Shown: piece by piece, positions 47,701 to 61,984 of the stretch | Layout of the letters: each line of letters opens with the position of its first letter | Position numbering within the stretch: the stretch's first letter is position 1 | Origin: Sipunculus nudus | Lineage: Eukaryota > Annelida > Sipuncula > Golfingiida > Sipunculidae | Direction of reading: 5' to 3' | DNA length: 64,000 bases | Assembly (NCBI GenBank): GCA_026874595.1 | Contig: CM049318.1 | Span: 31,404,956-31,468,955, forward strand | Notes under the pieces: generated by a model | What the model was told of the DNA's origin: nothing | Seen by the model: the letters and a program-made list of their open reading frames with translations, nothing else | The model's database searches: none | Made by a program: the position numbers and the translations under genes

Positions 47701-48130
47701 CAGGTGTCCTAATTTTTGTATACATATTTCTCCAAGGTGTCATCTGCAGCCCAAAACATTTCAGACTAATCAGCCAAATAACACAGAATTTAGCTCAAGA
47801 CACCACATGTATTAAACCAAGTTGAGTCGGTACAGATGAAAACACTTTAAAGGATACCTCAAAATGGTAGGTATTAACAGGAGCCATATGCAAATTGCAA
47901 CCATGTATGTTCACCAAAGTATCAGTTAAATCCTGCATTTTGAACACCCTAGCTGAATTTTAACCTGATCATGTGCACAAAAGCCCTGTCAAATGCTAAA
48001 AATCCATTTTTTGCACACAAACTCAGCCACCTCTCCCAATTTTTGTATGTAATTTCCCCAAGAGTTTACTTCAGCCCAAACATTTCAGACCAATCAGTGT
48101 AATAACACAGAATTTAGCCCAAAACTCCAA
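44800..48130. repeat. Satellite array of 340-bp units and 195-bp deleted variants
   Basis: Ten or so units identified by GGTACAAAAACACAGCCAG near 45050, 45390, 45590, 45930, 46265, 46600, 46940, 47140, 47480 and 47680. Spacing is about 340 bp, or about 195 bp when a block of about 145 bp (from GGATACC to the GCACAAAAAGCCAT part) is missing. The short form alternates with long forms in the right half. Ends are diverged (44800-45040 and 47990-48130). 44420-44800 is transitional sequence with no gene. Confidence 0.85.
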
Positions 48131-48281
48131 ATTTATACAGCCAATGTTGAGTCTGTATGGATGATTTTTGTAATATGCATGTTATATGTAAAAATTCGTA
48201 TTTTTTTATAATTTTACATGCAATTTAAAAAAAAATTCCCCAATGGATGTCATTTAATCTATTGTACAAATCACACAAAAA

Positions 48282-48348
48282 CATATATATATATATATAT
48301 CCTATTAATAACTATGGTTATAATGTTGGTTCCATAGTTCAGTTTACC

Positions 48349-48396
<48 letters not shown>
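48282..48396. repeat. Microsatellites (TA)n and (GA)n
   Basis: A TA run at 48282-48300 and a GA run at 48351-48396, separated by unique AT-rich sequence; eukaryotic host character. Confidence 0.95.
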
Positions 48397-48403
<7 letters not shown>

Positions 48404-51110
48404 ATTTGACATAAAAGTAATGTATCCATAAACAATTATTCAACATCATTTTTTGTTTTAATTGTGTCTGGAGACTGTTGTTAAGGATTTTTATCTGCTG
48501 ACACAAAAGCAACCTGTGAAACATATAGAAATATACATACATAATACATAATATGCAGGTTATGTGTTATACATTTCACAAAATATGAGATTATATGATT
48601 TAATGAGGAAAATTAGTGAGAAACTTGGAAGATTATCCACCTGAGTTACTGAAATAACAGTTTGTAATCTATTTTAAGGGGTTTTTTTTGTGTTTGTTAC
48701 AGATATAACAGTTTATATGAAGACATTTGTCTTTATATGTATAAATGAAATTTTGTAGCAAATCAATCCTTGGAGACTATGAGTGAAATTTTGTCAATAA
48801 TGAATTGGTCAGTTCATTTATGACTTTTGTTGTCATATAATGTTTTTCAGTTAGTTGTCTGCTGTCTTATTTTTAGTTCTGGTTTTATTTGTAACAAGGG
48901 TATCTTTATGTCTTATGTTCGTGTGTCATTGTCCTTGTTGAAAAATTAAATGTTTGTTAAAAATCGCTGTAGTGCTTCATGACAGTATTTATAGTATAAT
49001 TTTATTAAATTTAGTACGAAAATGTCATTTATTTTTAAGAAAATTTTAATGATTTATACATTATAAAGATAAATCTGGATTAGAATTAATTAAACCTAAA
49101 CTGGCAACATAATATATCTTATTTTTAAAACATTATACCTGATTCAATTCCCCAACCCTAACTTTAAGATAAGTTGACACTTTATTTATATAACTTTATG
49201 GTCTATACCAGCACTCAGTGATGTATATTTGAACATAATTTTCCTTAATTGTGGGCGTAATACATAACCAATGTTTGATGAAGGCCTATGTGTCACTGTG
49301 TGTTGCTAGCCTCCTCTCAAAATGAAGATAATTTTTTTTTATTGTTTCGTATATGGCACATTTCCGCTTTTATATGACATCCATATTTTGCTCTTATAAA
49401 AAAAAAGTTCATATAGATCAGACATAGGCCTATTTATAAGGGGGGGGGGACTTTATTAAATACAATACATATGGCTTTTTACTTATAACCTGTTGCTATA
49501 ATTTATGTGATTGCATGGACAACGAGATGTGTGTGTGTGTGCCATTCTAAGTCATTATTCATAATGTGGAGAGTGGTTCCATCTGGGGAAGGTGGCTTAT
49601 AAATAGACGATAAATAAAATTAACCTGACACTTTTTCATATATATTTTCCTATACATGTCTACAGGCGTAACAAACTTGTGAATTTGGCGGGTAAAAAGT
49701 TTCAAAGCACCTATCGTCCAAGTTTAAAAGAAAATATTTGGATATGATAGGAGGTTACGATTTCGGCATATACTTTGTGCTGGCGGGAAATATGAATCTG
49801 CGGGCAGGCAGGACGTGGTCGTTAGCTCCTTCGGTAAGTATATAGTATGACAATAGGCCCATCTAGGCCAATGTAACCAGCTAGTGTCTTCAGGCACATC
49901 ACTGTTTTCTTAGGTATGCGAAAACCCATAAAAATATTCTCTTCAAATTGAGTAATAATGACCATATGATAAGAAAGTTTCTTCGATCTTTTATTATCGC
50001 TCAGGTCAAGTTTTATGAATGTATGTCTTTGGTTTAGATTGCCTCGTCCAAAGACACAATATTCCAATTCGCGCTGCTAGCTGTCTGCATAAACAATTAC
50101 GCATGAAAGGAAAATCCTAGTTGTTGATTCCACCACAAAGGTTTAGGGCAATTACAGCCAACCCGGACATAGTCAAAGACCATATCCCTAGAAGTGCAGG
50201 GTAGAACATAACTGCATTAAATGCGGCGGTATCCAGGACTCTGGATACCGCATAAAAAGCTCCAGAGTAAACTGGAGAACTTCAAACCCTTGTCGGAAAA
50301 AAATCGCGTAAAATCAAATATTGCGTTTATGACAAGGAAACTGTAAGTAATCTGAGGGAGATATAGTACTTTATTCGAATGACCAAGAAATTCAGATAAA
50401 TATTATGTTTTAGTATGTAAACAAGACTCACTTTTAAAACTTTGCAACCCTTGCGCTTGAAACTGTCTCAGAATCTGAAACAATGAACTGCCTGACCTTT
50501 GCTCGCTGAGCCAACACGGCCCGTTACCACTGGTTACACAGGCGGCTGCCGGCCAGCTGTGGCTGGGGGAAAACCCAGAGCACACATCGTTCCCTGTGTA
50601 TCACCGTTTATATAGGATAATACATATTCTTCTAATCAACATTTGAAGTGGACAAACACTGTCTAAGTGGTATGTTATATGCGTATTTGATTAGAATATC
50701 TTTATTTCCTAATGAATATGACATTTTTAGACGAAATAATTTATATCAGAATTTAATTGTCATGTCGAATGTCACCAGTTTCCTCAAATCATCTTCTAGG
50801 GCTCTTGCACAGCTTAGCGTAGTAAGAGAGCACAGGTGCTAGGGCTAGGTAGAACAGAATAGTCTGTCCTTGGCTGGGACAGACTATTCACTGAAATGGA
50901 GTAAAATTGACCGAAATTGACCATGATAAAAACATTAAATGAATTGGTTGTTTACCTGTTTACATGTTACCTGTGTCAATTTTCATCGAGTATGAAAAAA
51001 TAAGAGCATTTTATTTAAACTTTGATGAAATTTTTTATGAAAACTTTGGTAAAACCCCGGTAAAACTTATTTTCCCCAACCTGGGTTAAACCCAGGTTTT
51101 TACCGTTGTA
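48397..51110. other. Host-type AT-rich non-coding DNA
   Basis: No gene recognised on either strand; longest frames are about 80 codons, without family resemblance. A G run lies at 49440-49450 and a short TG run near 49530. Exons of an intron-rich host gene cannot be excluded by eye. Confidence 0.5.
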
Positions 51111-52063
51111 CTAAGTACAGGGTTGGCAAACCTGTTGGGAAGATAGGTATTTTCCCCTTCTCAGGGAAGAAAAGGAAATTTCTGGGAAGAAAAAAAAGTC
51201 AGGGAAGAAATTCTTTTTCCCACAGGTTCCCACAACCTTTTATTAATAATATATAACATAGTAAATAAGCATATATACAGAGAACCACTGAATAATATAT
51301 ATCAGTTGTTCATTCAGCACACATTGTTGTTCAATATTTACACACTCAGATAGTTTAGACTTATATTTCATAGAACACAGTGAATCCAATAGTCCAAAAC
51401 ATGGTTTCTACGCAGCATCCTGTAAGTAGATACAAGCTTGTTTGTATGTTCCACAAGGAACCTTTTCGAAGTTTTGACTGAACCACACCCATGGTTGAGA
51501 CAGCCCATTTTATGGATACGGAGGATGCATATGCTGTGTGGAGGTTCAATACTAACTCCGCAAACCCTGCAGGTAGAGTAGGGCTCCCATTCTTTATTCC
51601 CATTTACCAGGATACAGCAGGCAAAGACATAGCTGAGAAGTAGAAAGCTGGATATGGTGCAGACTTTGTCTGAAGGCTGTATGGCAGCTGTGATGTACTC
51701 ATGGTTACGCTTTGCCAACAAATCTATAACTCGCTGCTGCTGTCCAGTGGAGTTTTTTTTTACATTTTTTATTTGGTGGAGGTAACCTTATGCTTGCTTA
51801 ACTATTACTAAGTACATCTGCAGAGTTCTATTCTGGACTACATGACAGGGGCTTATACCCAGTTATCCTGGTGTCAACAGGGCTCGGTGTAACACTCCTG
51901 CGGGTCCTTGGTGTTTGTCATCCCCATTGCTTGGTCACAACACCAAGGAACCCCCGAAAGGTGCACTCATTTTTCAGTGAAACATGACTGTTAGGCAAAG
52001 TCTCCCCATTTAGCTTTCACAGCGCTAACCCTGGGTGGGAGCCAACCGTGATAAAATCTCACC

Positions 52064-52128
52064 GCCTGGCGTAGATTCAAACTCATGATCTCCTGGCTTC
52101 GAGTCCTGAACTCTACCCCTGAGCCACA
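52064..52128 (-). repeat. tRNA-derived SINE head
   Basis: On the minus strand GTGGCTCAGGGGTAGAGT resembles a Pol III A box region and GAGTTTGAATCTA a B box, about 30 bases apart. A proper cloverleaf is not kept, so this is a SINE-type relic rather than a tRNA gene. Confidence 0.6.
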
Positions 52129-52214
52129 GAAGCTGGTAGGCCTGTGTCGAGTTGATGACCTTGATAAGTTGGATGGAGTAGGTGAGCTACCAGAAGACAT
52201 GGCTGGACTGCCAG

Positions 52215-52470
52215 TTACTAAGCTAAAGACCAGCTCAACTGTACAAGCCGACCTCCATCCCTGAAGGGTATAAACTAATGTTGAGTTCATCCAAATTACT
52301 TAACTAAAAACCAGCTCAACTGTACAAGCCGACCTCCACCCCTGAAGGTTATGAACTAAAGTTGAGTTCATCCTTATTACTTTACTAAAAACCAGCTCAA
52401 CTGTACAAGCCGACCTCCACCCCTGAAGGGTATGTACTCATTTTGAGTTCATCCTAATCACACAGCTCAA
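52215..52470. repeat. 80-bp tandem repeat, three copies plus a diverged fourth
   Basis: ACCAGCTCAACTGTACAAGC recurs at about 52229, 52310 and 52390, each copy ending in TTGAGTTCATCC; a decayed fourth follows. Confidence 0.85.
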
Positions 52471-52828
52471 GACAAGCCTTCAGCAACAACAACACTAATG
52501 GACTGAGTGGACTCAAGTTGAATTCATCTTGATTACTCAGCTGAAGACTACATCATCCAGCCCCATAATAAAATGACACACCAGTCACATCCACATGGTT
52601 TGTTTGCATGTCCTTTATTTACCAAAGGGTGTGAAATCAATCATTCTGATTTGCACTGATATACCAAGCCAAAATGACATTTGAACAACGTGAAATACAG
52701 GTATGTTGTGAATCTTATTTCTTCCCTGGGAAGAAATTGTGGGAAGAAAGTATTTCTTCCCTTCCGAAAGAAAATATTTCTTTCCATCCCTTCCCTTCCC
52801 TCCAGGAAGATTGTGCCAACCCTAAGTA

Positions 52829-54168
52829 GTGGGTAAAACCTGCAAACCCTGAAAAATACATTAAAAACAAGGGACCCATTGGTCACAGCACTCAGCGCAT
52901 TTTGTAAAATTTTAGAAAATGCAAAATAAAAATTTCTTTTTTCTATTTTTTAGCATTTATAGAACTAAGATATATCTGGTGATAATCATGATTCCCTGCT
53001 CAGGTCAGGATAAATATAGAAACCACCCCAAGTCATGTACTGCTGCTCATGTGTTTTAAGCAGTCTGTTACACCTGCTTTTATATATGCTAGGCATTTCA
53101 TCTGAACAGCAATATGCTGTCAACTTATGATATGTTACTATAATACTTCAATATTTATTTTTTTTTAAATAAAAAAGGACTCTTAACTTTATACTGTCTT
53201 TCTGCCAAAGAACCAAATGTACCATTAGACTCATTATATTTAATAATTCCTCTCCAACATATTAGTTTGGTTATGAAATCCAACAGTGTAACATGCAGTT
53301 TGCAATATGTACTGCATGGCCATTTATTTTAAATATATTTTGTGCACACTGACATACCAGTTGTAAAAAATCATAATATTCCTTTTGATTTATGATTTTC
53401 ATTTCATGCTGACTTGTCTTCACACACACACACACACACATATATATTAATTTGAGAGAAACCTGTCAAATGCAAATAATCTATACATTGGACATTTAGC
53501 CATTATCTGAACACATTTATAGACTCCACAAACACTTATAATTTATTTTACAATATTAAATTTAAAATAAAATTGACATTATCTGTCTGAAGAAACATAA
53601 GAATAAAAATGATTGATTTTTTAAAATAGTCTCTGTGAAAGAAAATCTAAAACCCCTACCCTTTCAGTTTCTCGCCTGAATTTTATGCTCTCATAAATTG
53701 GTCTTTTGAAGAATATTGATACTTGTACGTATCAATATTCGTCAGAACAAATCAAAATTAGTAGTGATAAACTATGCAACAGTGCATTTGATGAAATTAA
53801 GGTCAATGATCACTTTCTGTCAATTTCATTCAGTTTTAGTTAATTTTAGTCAATTTTCAGTCAAGTTTGGTTGAATTCAGTGAACAGTCTGCTCTTTGCC
53901 AGTATCATAACATCTAGCTACAGGGCTGTAATGCAAACAAATCTTTTTAAATATACCTGTAATATAGTGTTTTCATCTTATAATAGTATGCTTCAGTTTG
54001 TATAATCCTGTCCATGATTGGGAATAAGCTTCTCGTTTTTTAATGGTTGCCTAAGTGCAGAATCAGACCTTTAATAAAAACAAATATTTATAATTTTCAT
54101 AGCCTGAAAATATATATATATACATATACTTTTACATATGTATATATATATATATATATGTATATACA

Positions 54169-54205
<37 letters not shown>

Positions 54206-54644
54206 GTGTATATATTAAACAAAACGCCCCCTCACCCCCTGATTTTGAATAACTGGATCCGCAACTTAATATCTATAACCATATATAAACATAAATATAA
54301 AATGTTACTTTTTTTCACCTCTAATGAATCTTCAGAATGAATTATTATTATAATCAAAACAATAAAATAATAATCAAATTGTTGAAAGTAGTTCCTCTGA
54401 CTTTTAATATAATTTGAGTTATAATCTTTACTTGATTACTTAGTTGTCTCTCCCATTTCAGATTCTAATGTTGCCAGAATGTCAGATCACTGCAGGGGAA
54501 TGCTAGAGAAGACCAGTATGATTTAGTTATGAGGTGCAGCAGCATTGACGGTAACACAGCTTCTTGATTCCTTGTGGTTACAATCCATATTCATGAAAGA
54601 AAATAGTATTTTTAAATAAGATAAGCTACATCTTTTTTAGTATT
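52829..54644. other. Host-type AT-rich DNA with microsatellites
   Basis: No gene recognised. Contains a CA run at 53421-53446 and a long TA/TATG run at 54109-54202. The small frame across 54047-54340 is the translated TA repeat. Confidence 0.6.
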
Positions 54645-55463
54645 TTTAGCTCAGCTGACTATAAGTCATCTGAGCTATAGTCATGGTCCATTGTCCGTCG
54701 TCCGTCCGTCCGTCCGTCTTGATGTCCGTCCGTAAGACTGGCACGTTTCGACACCGTTGGACCTACGAATCTGAATTTCGGCATACAGTTAGATGTCCCC
54801 ATAATCTCCTACCATGCCAAAAATTGGGTCAATAGGACTTCGTTCCTTTGAGATATTAAGGAAAAACCTCAATTTTTTATTAGAAATCTATTTTCACACT
54901 TCAGGACTGCCTAATATCAAAACTACTCATCTGGTTTTCTTCATATTTACCATAAATATTCCTCTATATAGTTCCTATGTACATGCCAGAAATTAAGTCA
55001 GTATTATATAATTTAAAAAAGTTATTGGCCCAAACATAATGCACTTTGTAAAAAAAATCAGGAAGATATTTTGTCACTTAAGACCCAAAGTGTTAAAGGT
55101 AGGGACTTTTTTCCAGTAATACAACTTTAATTAATCAAAATTTAATTGTATACCAAAAATTAGATCAAAATCTGTTAAATTTTTTTAAATATTGGCAAAA
55201 ATATAAAATTGGTACCTTAAATTTTGCCCAACTTTGGCTATGGCACGTTTTTTTCCTGTAAGTACTGTGGATTTAATTTTCACACCATGTATACATAAGG
55301 ATTTAATCTGTTAAAATCTGAAATTTTAAAATAAAAGCTGCAAAATTAGGCTAGTTATTGAATTTTTTTGGAGGCTCTTGTTGTATTCCCTTACATTGTC
55401 AAGCAGTCCACTTTGATGACTGTAGGTCATTCAGTGCACATCTCTATGCTCCCCAGGCTGTTG
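54645..55463 (+). repeat. Interspersed repeat with GTCCGTCC motif, copy 1
   Basis: Begins TTTTAGCTCAGCTGACTATA, with CATCTGAGCTATAGT and a GTCCGTCC run, then about 650 bp of AT-rich sequence ending GCTCCCCAGGCTGTT. Nearly the same sequence stands at 62884-63693 in the same orientation. This type of repeat is common in mollusc genomes, the main hint to the host. Confidence 0.8.
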
Positions 55464-55990
55464 ACGTAATTTTAGATGTCCCCAAAATCTCCTACCATAC
55501 CGAAAATTGGGTCATTAGGACTTTGTTCCTTCGAGATATTAAGGAAAAAAACTCCGTTTTCCATAAAAAAAAGCCATTGTTACACTTCAAGGCTGCCTTA
55601 TATCAAAACCACTGATCTGTTTTTGATCGTATTTAGTATTCACATTCTTTTATACATTTTCTATGAACATACCAAAAATTAGGTCAGTATTGAGTATTAT
55701 TTTGAAGTTATGGGCCAAAACATAATGCAATTTTTAAAAAAATCAGGAAATATATTTACTCACATGAGAATTGCTGAACTTAGAGACCTTTTTTCAGGAA
55801 TATAACTTTATTTAATCAAAATTCAATTGTTTACCCAAAATTAGATCTGAATTTTGCAAATTTTTCAAGTTATTAGCATAAATAAAAAACAATACCCTAA
55901 ATTTTGTCCAACTTTGGCACTGTTGATTTAATTTTCCCAGCATATATGCATAAGGATTTAATCTTTTAAAATCTGAACTTTCAAAAGAAA
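55464..55990 (+). repeat. Diverged partial copy of the same interspersed repeat
   Basis: Repeats the internal part of copy 1 (TAGATGTCCCCAAAATCTCC, GGACTTTGTTCCTTCGAGAT) directly after it, lacking the GTCCGTCC head. Confidence 0.7.
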
Positions 55991-58231
55991 TTGATTGGAA
56001 TGAATAGCTTTAATTCATGTTTTCACACACCATGTCAAGTGTTGTTTACATCTAGCCCACCTAGTAGTACAGCCTTCACTTGCATTATGTAACCCACCCC
56101 AGGCAGCTTACCTTGGCCCAGCTTGGCCACTACTAGCAGGCTTCCCCTCGCCCTGCACTCATCCCCCCCCCCCAGCTGGTGCATAAACTAGATGAATGTT
56201 ATAATTTTTCTGTATTTTATTTTATTCTTGGACATGCTACATTTTAGATTTTGTATTGAACCACCAGGGTTACAATGATTAAAGTGTACATTTAATTGTG
56301 TCCACAAAGTGGTGTATTGCTGTGAAAGTCTGGATGTTCATGAGATAAGTAATTCCTTACTTCAGAAGAGTAAAAACTTCACCAGGTGTGAAATTGACTA
56401 TTAATTCCAGTAATTAATTAAAACTGGGATAGTAATTAGCACAATGATATTGTTTGTCCCTCATTCAACCAACAGTGTGTATACTTTATTTGAAAAGATG
56501 TTTTATTTTGTCAAATTTACTTTTATTTTATTTTGGTGAATAAAATTAAGCATGTCCTGAAAACTCCAATATGCAAAACATTTTAATTGTGATTCAAGGA
56601 ATATTCTTGTAGATGCCATGTTGTGGCATTATTTTCTTTTAAAATCAGTTAAACCATTTATGATTTAAAAATAATAAAATATATGTGTATGCATAATATG
56701 ACCCAATGTTTTTACTCTGTATATATAATGATTGCAACTTTTGCAACAATTCTGATATTTTAACTTATATTTTCAGGTTTTTTAATTAAAAATTTATAAA
56801 CCTGTAAATAAAAAAATGATACAGATAAAAACTTCTTAATGGAAAAAGTGGATCTGCTTAAAAAAATAGGATTATATATAAACTTAAATGCATTATTCTC
56901 TTGAAAGTGAAATAAAGGTATTAGTCCATTCTGTCCACTTGCCTGTCCATCTGTAAATTTTCGTATGCAACACAGTATCTCAAAACTTTTGCTGTTTTTC
57001 TTCATGACAGTCTTGTCAGAGTATTAGTTTGCAATCATATATTTAGAACTTTACTATAACCAAGTAGGAGGGCCCCTTTCCTCTTAGCTTTTCATATTCT
57101 TATATAAATGAAAAACATTACAATAGAATATTTCTACATCCACCTTCGTGCTGCCCTCACTTTTCCCTTCTCTGAACCCCATCCCAAAGTCAGCCTCAGT
57201 AAGCAAGAACAAGATGAATCAGATATATTCATACTTTAATATTTTGTATAACTATTTGTCCATAGGTACCTATGTACATGCCAGAAATTATGTCAATATT
57301 GTGTAATATGTAGACATAGTGGGCATCACAATAATGTACCTTGTCAAGACTAAAGAGATATTGTGTCATACAGTCACATATTCATAAATCACTTCATCAG
57401 CATAGTTAATCATAACATCATATCTGTCAAATTGAACGCTTGCAGACTACCATACACTTTAGATCCTTCAACAAATAGCCTTATTATCTACTACTGCTTA
57501 TTACTGCTGTCATTGCATTCATATTTGCTCAAATATATCACAATTTTCAACCCCTCCTAAATAAATAAAAAATAAACCACTTTATTTGACTCTATTAATC
57601 CATCAGTCAGGTAATTTCATTTATCATTTACTCACATATTACATTACATTCCTTTATAATAGCCCAACATGTACATGATATTCATAAGCTTTATCGACTC
57701 GATATAGTATCACAGTGGAGAAACATTTATAGTCCAATCACGATCAGCTGAGCGCCGTGACCCATGGGTCCCTTGTTTAAATATTTGCATGGTCTTCCTT
57801 TGCTCAAAGTTACTTCATATATGGGGCCTTAGCGTATCAGTAACCAGAAGAGAGTACAGGGACAAGGACATGGTATTATCAGTTATGGACATGCCTGAGG
57901 AACATAGGCCGTGCATCCTTCTAATACCGGTATTGTAAAGTTAACCACTTCTTTTGCACCCTCAAGATGTCCAATGCAGTGGAATAAAAAATGTCATCAC
58001 ATTCAAATGTACATACATGCCACAGAAGCTTGGGTACTCTTCATCTGTTGTCTCAAGTTTGGTTCTCTCCATAATGTTTCTTGAAACAGTATTTTTATTG
58101 AATGTATCAATTAGGATTGGGAAACAGGGCATAGCCATGAATAATGCCTCTCCTGAGACATACGTTTAAAACACTGCTTTGTCATCTTTGATAACGGACT
58201 TGGGGTCAATTCAATTTTTAGCTGACTATAA
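55991..58231. other. Host-type AT-rich DNA, no gene recognised
   Basis: Contains a C run near 56165-56173 and scattered short frames without family resemblance. It ends with TTTTTAGCTGACTATAA, the head of the interspersed repeat that is interrupted by the next element. Confidence 0.5.
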
Positions 58232-58249
58232 CCCTTACCGAAAATTTTT

Positions 58250-58630
58250 ATAAGTGCCATATATGTGAAAGTTATATGGCACATATAAGGTACATATATG
58301 TGCCATATATGTCCCTTATGTCCAACCTTATAGCACCAATATATGTCAAATATATGTCTGGTATATGGATTTGATATGCAAATTGGATAGGAGCCTTATA
58401 TGTAACATATATGGGCCTTATATGTCACTTATAAGGCTTCCACATATAGGTCCCCTATAACTCCCATATATGTCCCATATATGTCCCCTATAACTCCCAT
58501 ATATGTCCCATATATGTCTTATAACTCCCATATATGTGCCTTATAACTCCCATATATGTGCCATATATGTGCCTTATAAGTGCCATATATGTCCCTTATA
58601 AGTGACATATAACACATATAAGTCCAGTGT
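58250..58630. repeat. Left subterminal TATATGTCCCTTATAA repeats
   Basis: Many degenerate 12- to 20-base units combining CATATATG, TCCC and TTATAA, self-complementary in part. Matching units lie at the right end (61985-62305). Confidence 0.8.
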
Positions 58631-61600
58631 ATGCACCTTCTGTGCTGTTTGTCAGTAGCTCAATTATGTCTGTTGTTCTGTTTTGAACGGTGTTTACTCT
58701 TTTCTTTATTCCACAAGAAATTATGGTAGACAATAGTAATTAAGGTCTGTGTGTGTGTGGTGAGCTTCCTTCACTGTGCAGTTCCTTGAAATTAAAGCTG
58801 GCCTCGATCACACTGGGGGTCATCAACTTCATTCAGTCATATGGATGTAAACACATGAAACAAAAAAGTATGAAAACAAAATATCCAAAATAAATGTTTA
58901 TTTACACATTTATTAACTGAAAATAATATTTTCATAAGATTTTTAAATTTCCCTGGTTCTGTCAGATATGAGATAGTTGTCATTTTAGGGAATTAAGGCT
59001 GAAAGGAAATATACACCCTTGCCACACACTAAATCCTTTTCAGTCCCCTCCTGTTTGACCTGCAAAAACAAATGTTACCAGTCTAAGTATACACATATAG
59101 TCATTACTGCTCACATAAATTATTTAATCAAATAAGTTTAAAGATAAACTTTTGACATTGATGCTTAGTAGTGCTTTTTAACATTTAAATTTTCTGGAGG
59201 CAACACAAGTAAAAAAAAGAAAAGATTTCACTGAAATCTCTCTATAAAGGGGTTTTAAGTGTTCTGGAAATATGCCTGTTTAAAATTAAGAATTATAAGA
59301 AAATACAGTTGGACTTCTCAATTACTAACCCAGGAAGAGTTTTCTAGTTATACAGTGTATATACAAACATTAAAGATTATCAAATATACTGGTCACAGGA
59401 TAGACATTGTGGCCTAAAGATGCTCATAGGCTCAGAAAGTAGGTTACTCAGTTGAAACAATTTTAACATGTAAGCAGTCATATGAATATCCCTATCACCA
59501 TAAATGTTAAACACTAAATTTGCACTTCAAATATTGTATGCTCCAGCTATTAGATAAAAAAAACCCTACAAATCATAATATTGCCCATTTGCTTAAAGAT
59601 TTAAATGTTACTTTATATGATAAACTGAATATGCTTACCAGAAAATTCTTGCAAGGGCTGGACATATTTAGGTTTTCCTTATACTTTCAGCACCATTTCT
59701 TCATACTGGTTGTATGAAAAGTAAAGAAACCATTACAAATCATAGAAACAAAGGTTGTTGGAATTAAATAATTATGAACATTGAGCCATGCCTATTTTGA
59801 AATTTAAGTAGACAAATAAACATAAAACAGGACCTCACATCATATCATTTAACTAAAACAGTACATCAGTGATATCTTGGTGGTCAGAAATGTTCGAAAT
59901 GATGTCTTGACCTTTCAAGGTGAAATGGCACTACTACTTAAAAAGAAATTATTCAAGGTGGGCAAAAAATCCACTTTTGATTGCCCTGTAAATTGAATTT
60001 GATTTCTCTTTGGGAATCAAAATAGTTTATGATGCAATCATCTGATCCTTAGTGAAACGAATTCCCAAATCATTATGCCTTTTCCTTTTGTAATGAAAGT
60101 GAACATTTCAGAAGAAACCTCAAATGAAAAAAAAGTCACAGGACCAAGCCCATTAAAGTTAAAGTGCTCATAACCTATTTAAGAGTGTTCTTGACCTTCT
60201 GATGTCACATTCAGATTAAATTCTACATATGACTGGCTTATGGATTGTTATCAAACATAGTGTGTTTATGTTTAAAATTGTAAATTAAGTGGTGTTTACA
60301 GTATATGGAAATGACAAGTAGAAAGGCATATTACCAAATTAAAGCTTAATTTAGGAGCTTTTGTGTGATAGACCCCAATAGTTAAAAAATATTTGATTAG
60401 CTGTAATGTTTTGGTTGAGTACATTAAACCCCTCTTCAATTTTGTAAAAAGCATTCACCAAAATTGAGACAGTGGCTGTAAAATCAGCAATGATCAACAG
60501 TGTTTAATGTTTACTTTGGCTGAAAGAAAAACGTATGAGCATTATATAAATAATACTTTTTTACCATATTATAACTTTTATGCACTCTAGCAAGACAGAA
60601 AAATTCAAGTCAATTTCGAAAATGAAGAGGACATCATTACCTTGTAGGGCTTTATGTGTAGAAGCTTTTTCTTTTCATGACCCAGAGTTCAGCTAAATAA
60701 GAACATGGTCAATAGCCAAAGGTCCAACAAATTAAATGGTAGTATGTGGTACTCATAACATTTGTATGCTGATCTGATGAAGCTTTATGTAGGTTGATTC
60801 ATAATCTCTTCACAGGTTGGGGACATTCAGAAATTACATCAATATGTAAATTTGGGGCCTGCTGTTTACTCTTGATTTTTCCACACCCAATTGCAAATAG
60901 CACCAGTGAAAAGGATTTGTTCTTAGCTCAGTTCCTGTTGTAGTATAGAACATGCAAATTGTCACTTTACAGGGGCAACAGCATCAGCTTTTTGTCCAAA
61001 AATGTTGTATTTTGTAAAATGGGCCACCAATTAGGAAATGTTATCTTGAAACGCACAGATTGTGTTTTTGCAGGGCAAACCAAGATGGGTTAAGTCATCT
61101 TTATGCAATCACTGGTTTAATATGCAAAAATAACTGAAGTAATGCAAGATTACTCACCAATGAGACAGCCTGTACAGCATTCATGTGACATCACCATGCA
61201 CAATTCCAGGGCAGGGTACAGTAAGGTCAAAGGTCGATTGTAGAGAGTGCCTGTACAGCAAGCTTGTCTGCTGGGGGGGGGGGGGGGTGTAACATATACT
61301 TGTGAAAATTACTGATTAGTGCACCTGAAGAATGCTGGTTATTGTCACAATAAGAATGCAGACACATATATTTTTTAAGTACATATGCTTTGATCAATGC
61401 TGTTGAGTTTTGGCAATATATTTTACAGCTGGAAAGCGTGGTTGTTCTAGCTGTTTCTAAAACCAATATGATATTAGGTTAATGCTTATGTGACCATAAT
61501 TGGTCAGTGGCACACTACATCAGTACCCTTTGTTCTGTATTTATGAAGTAGTTATCAATTGCATTTGGATGCTGAAGTACTTGTATATACACAACATTCC

Positions 61601-61984
61601 AAAAGAATTACTGTTTCTTATAATTATCAATGGCGGTTATTATAAACAACGTGAAATATAGTTAAATTATTTTTATGTATTGTATTTTGAGAAAATGATG
61701 TTTTTCTGGATGCACGATTACTATAGTTTACACCTCTTAAAGTATAAATCAGATGAAAAAAAATCTTTATTTATAGTATTATTTTTCTAATAAACAAAGT
61801 TCTGAGGAAGCTGGTTATTTTGATACCCATTTTAACATTCTTCTTCAGTATTGACTATTCAATTAAAATTCATTTTCTCAGAACAATAATGGAGCTGAGA
61901 CTTAGAAGTTTCTGCAGCATTTGTGTTCCCTTGGAAAATGTGCAAGTCCTATCTTGTAGAACAGTAAGCCTCAAAGTATATAAA

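Larger units (their letters stand above)
51118..52822. mobile_element. hAT-like non-autonomous DNA transposon (candidate)
   Basis: Starts CAGGGTTGGCA and ends with the near inverse TGCCAACC, the CAGGG-type terminus common in hAT elements. CTAAGTA flanks both ends (51111-51117 and 52822-52828), fitting a 7-8 bp target duplication. Subterminal GGGAAGAAA-type repeats occur in both orientations at the two ends (51150-51225 and 52720-52810). No transposase frame is present. Inside lie a tRNA-derived SINE head and an 80-bp tandem repeat. Confidence 0.6.

Noticed and set aside
52064-52128. Functional tRNA gene
   Set aside because: A- and B-box-like sequences exist but stems do not pair into a cloverleaf; better explained as a SINE head.
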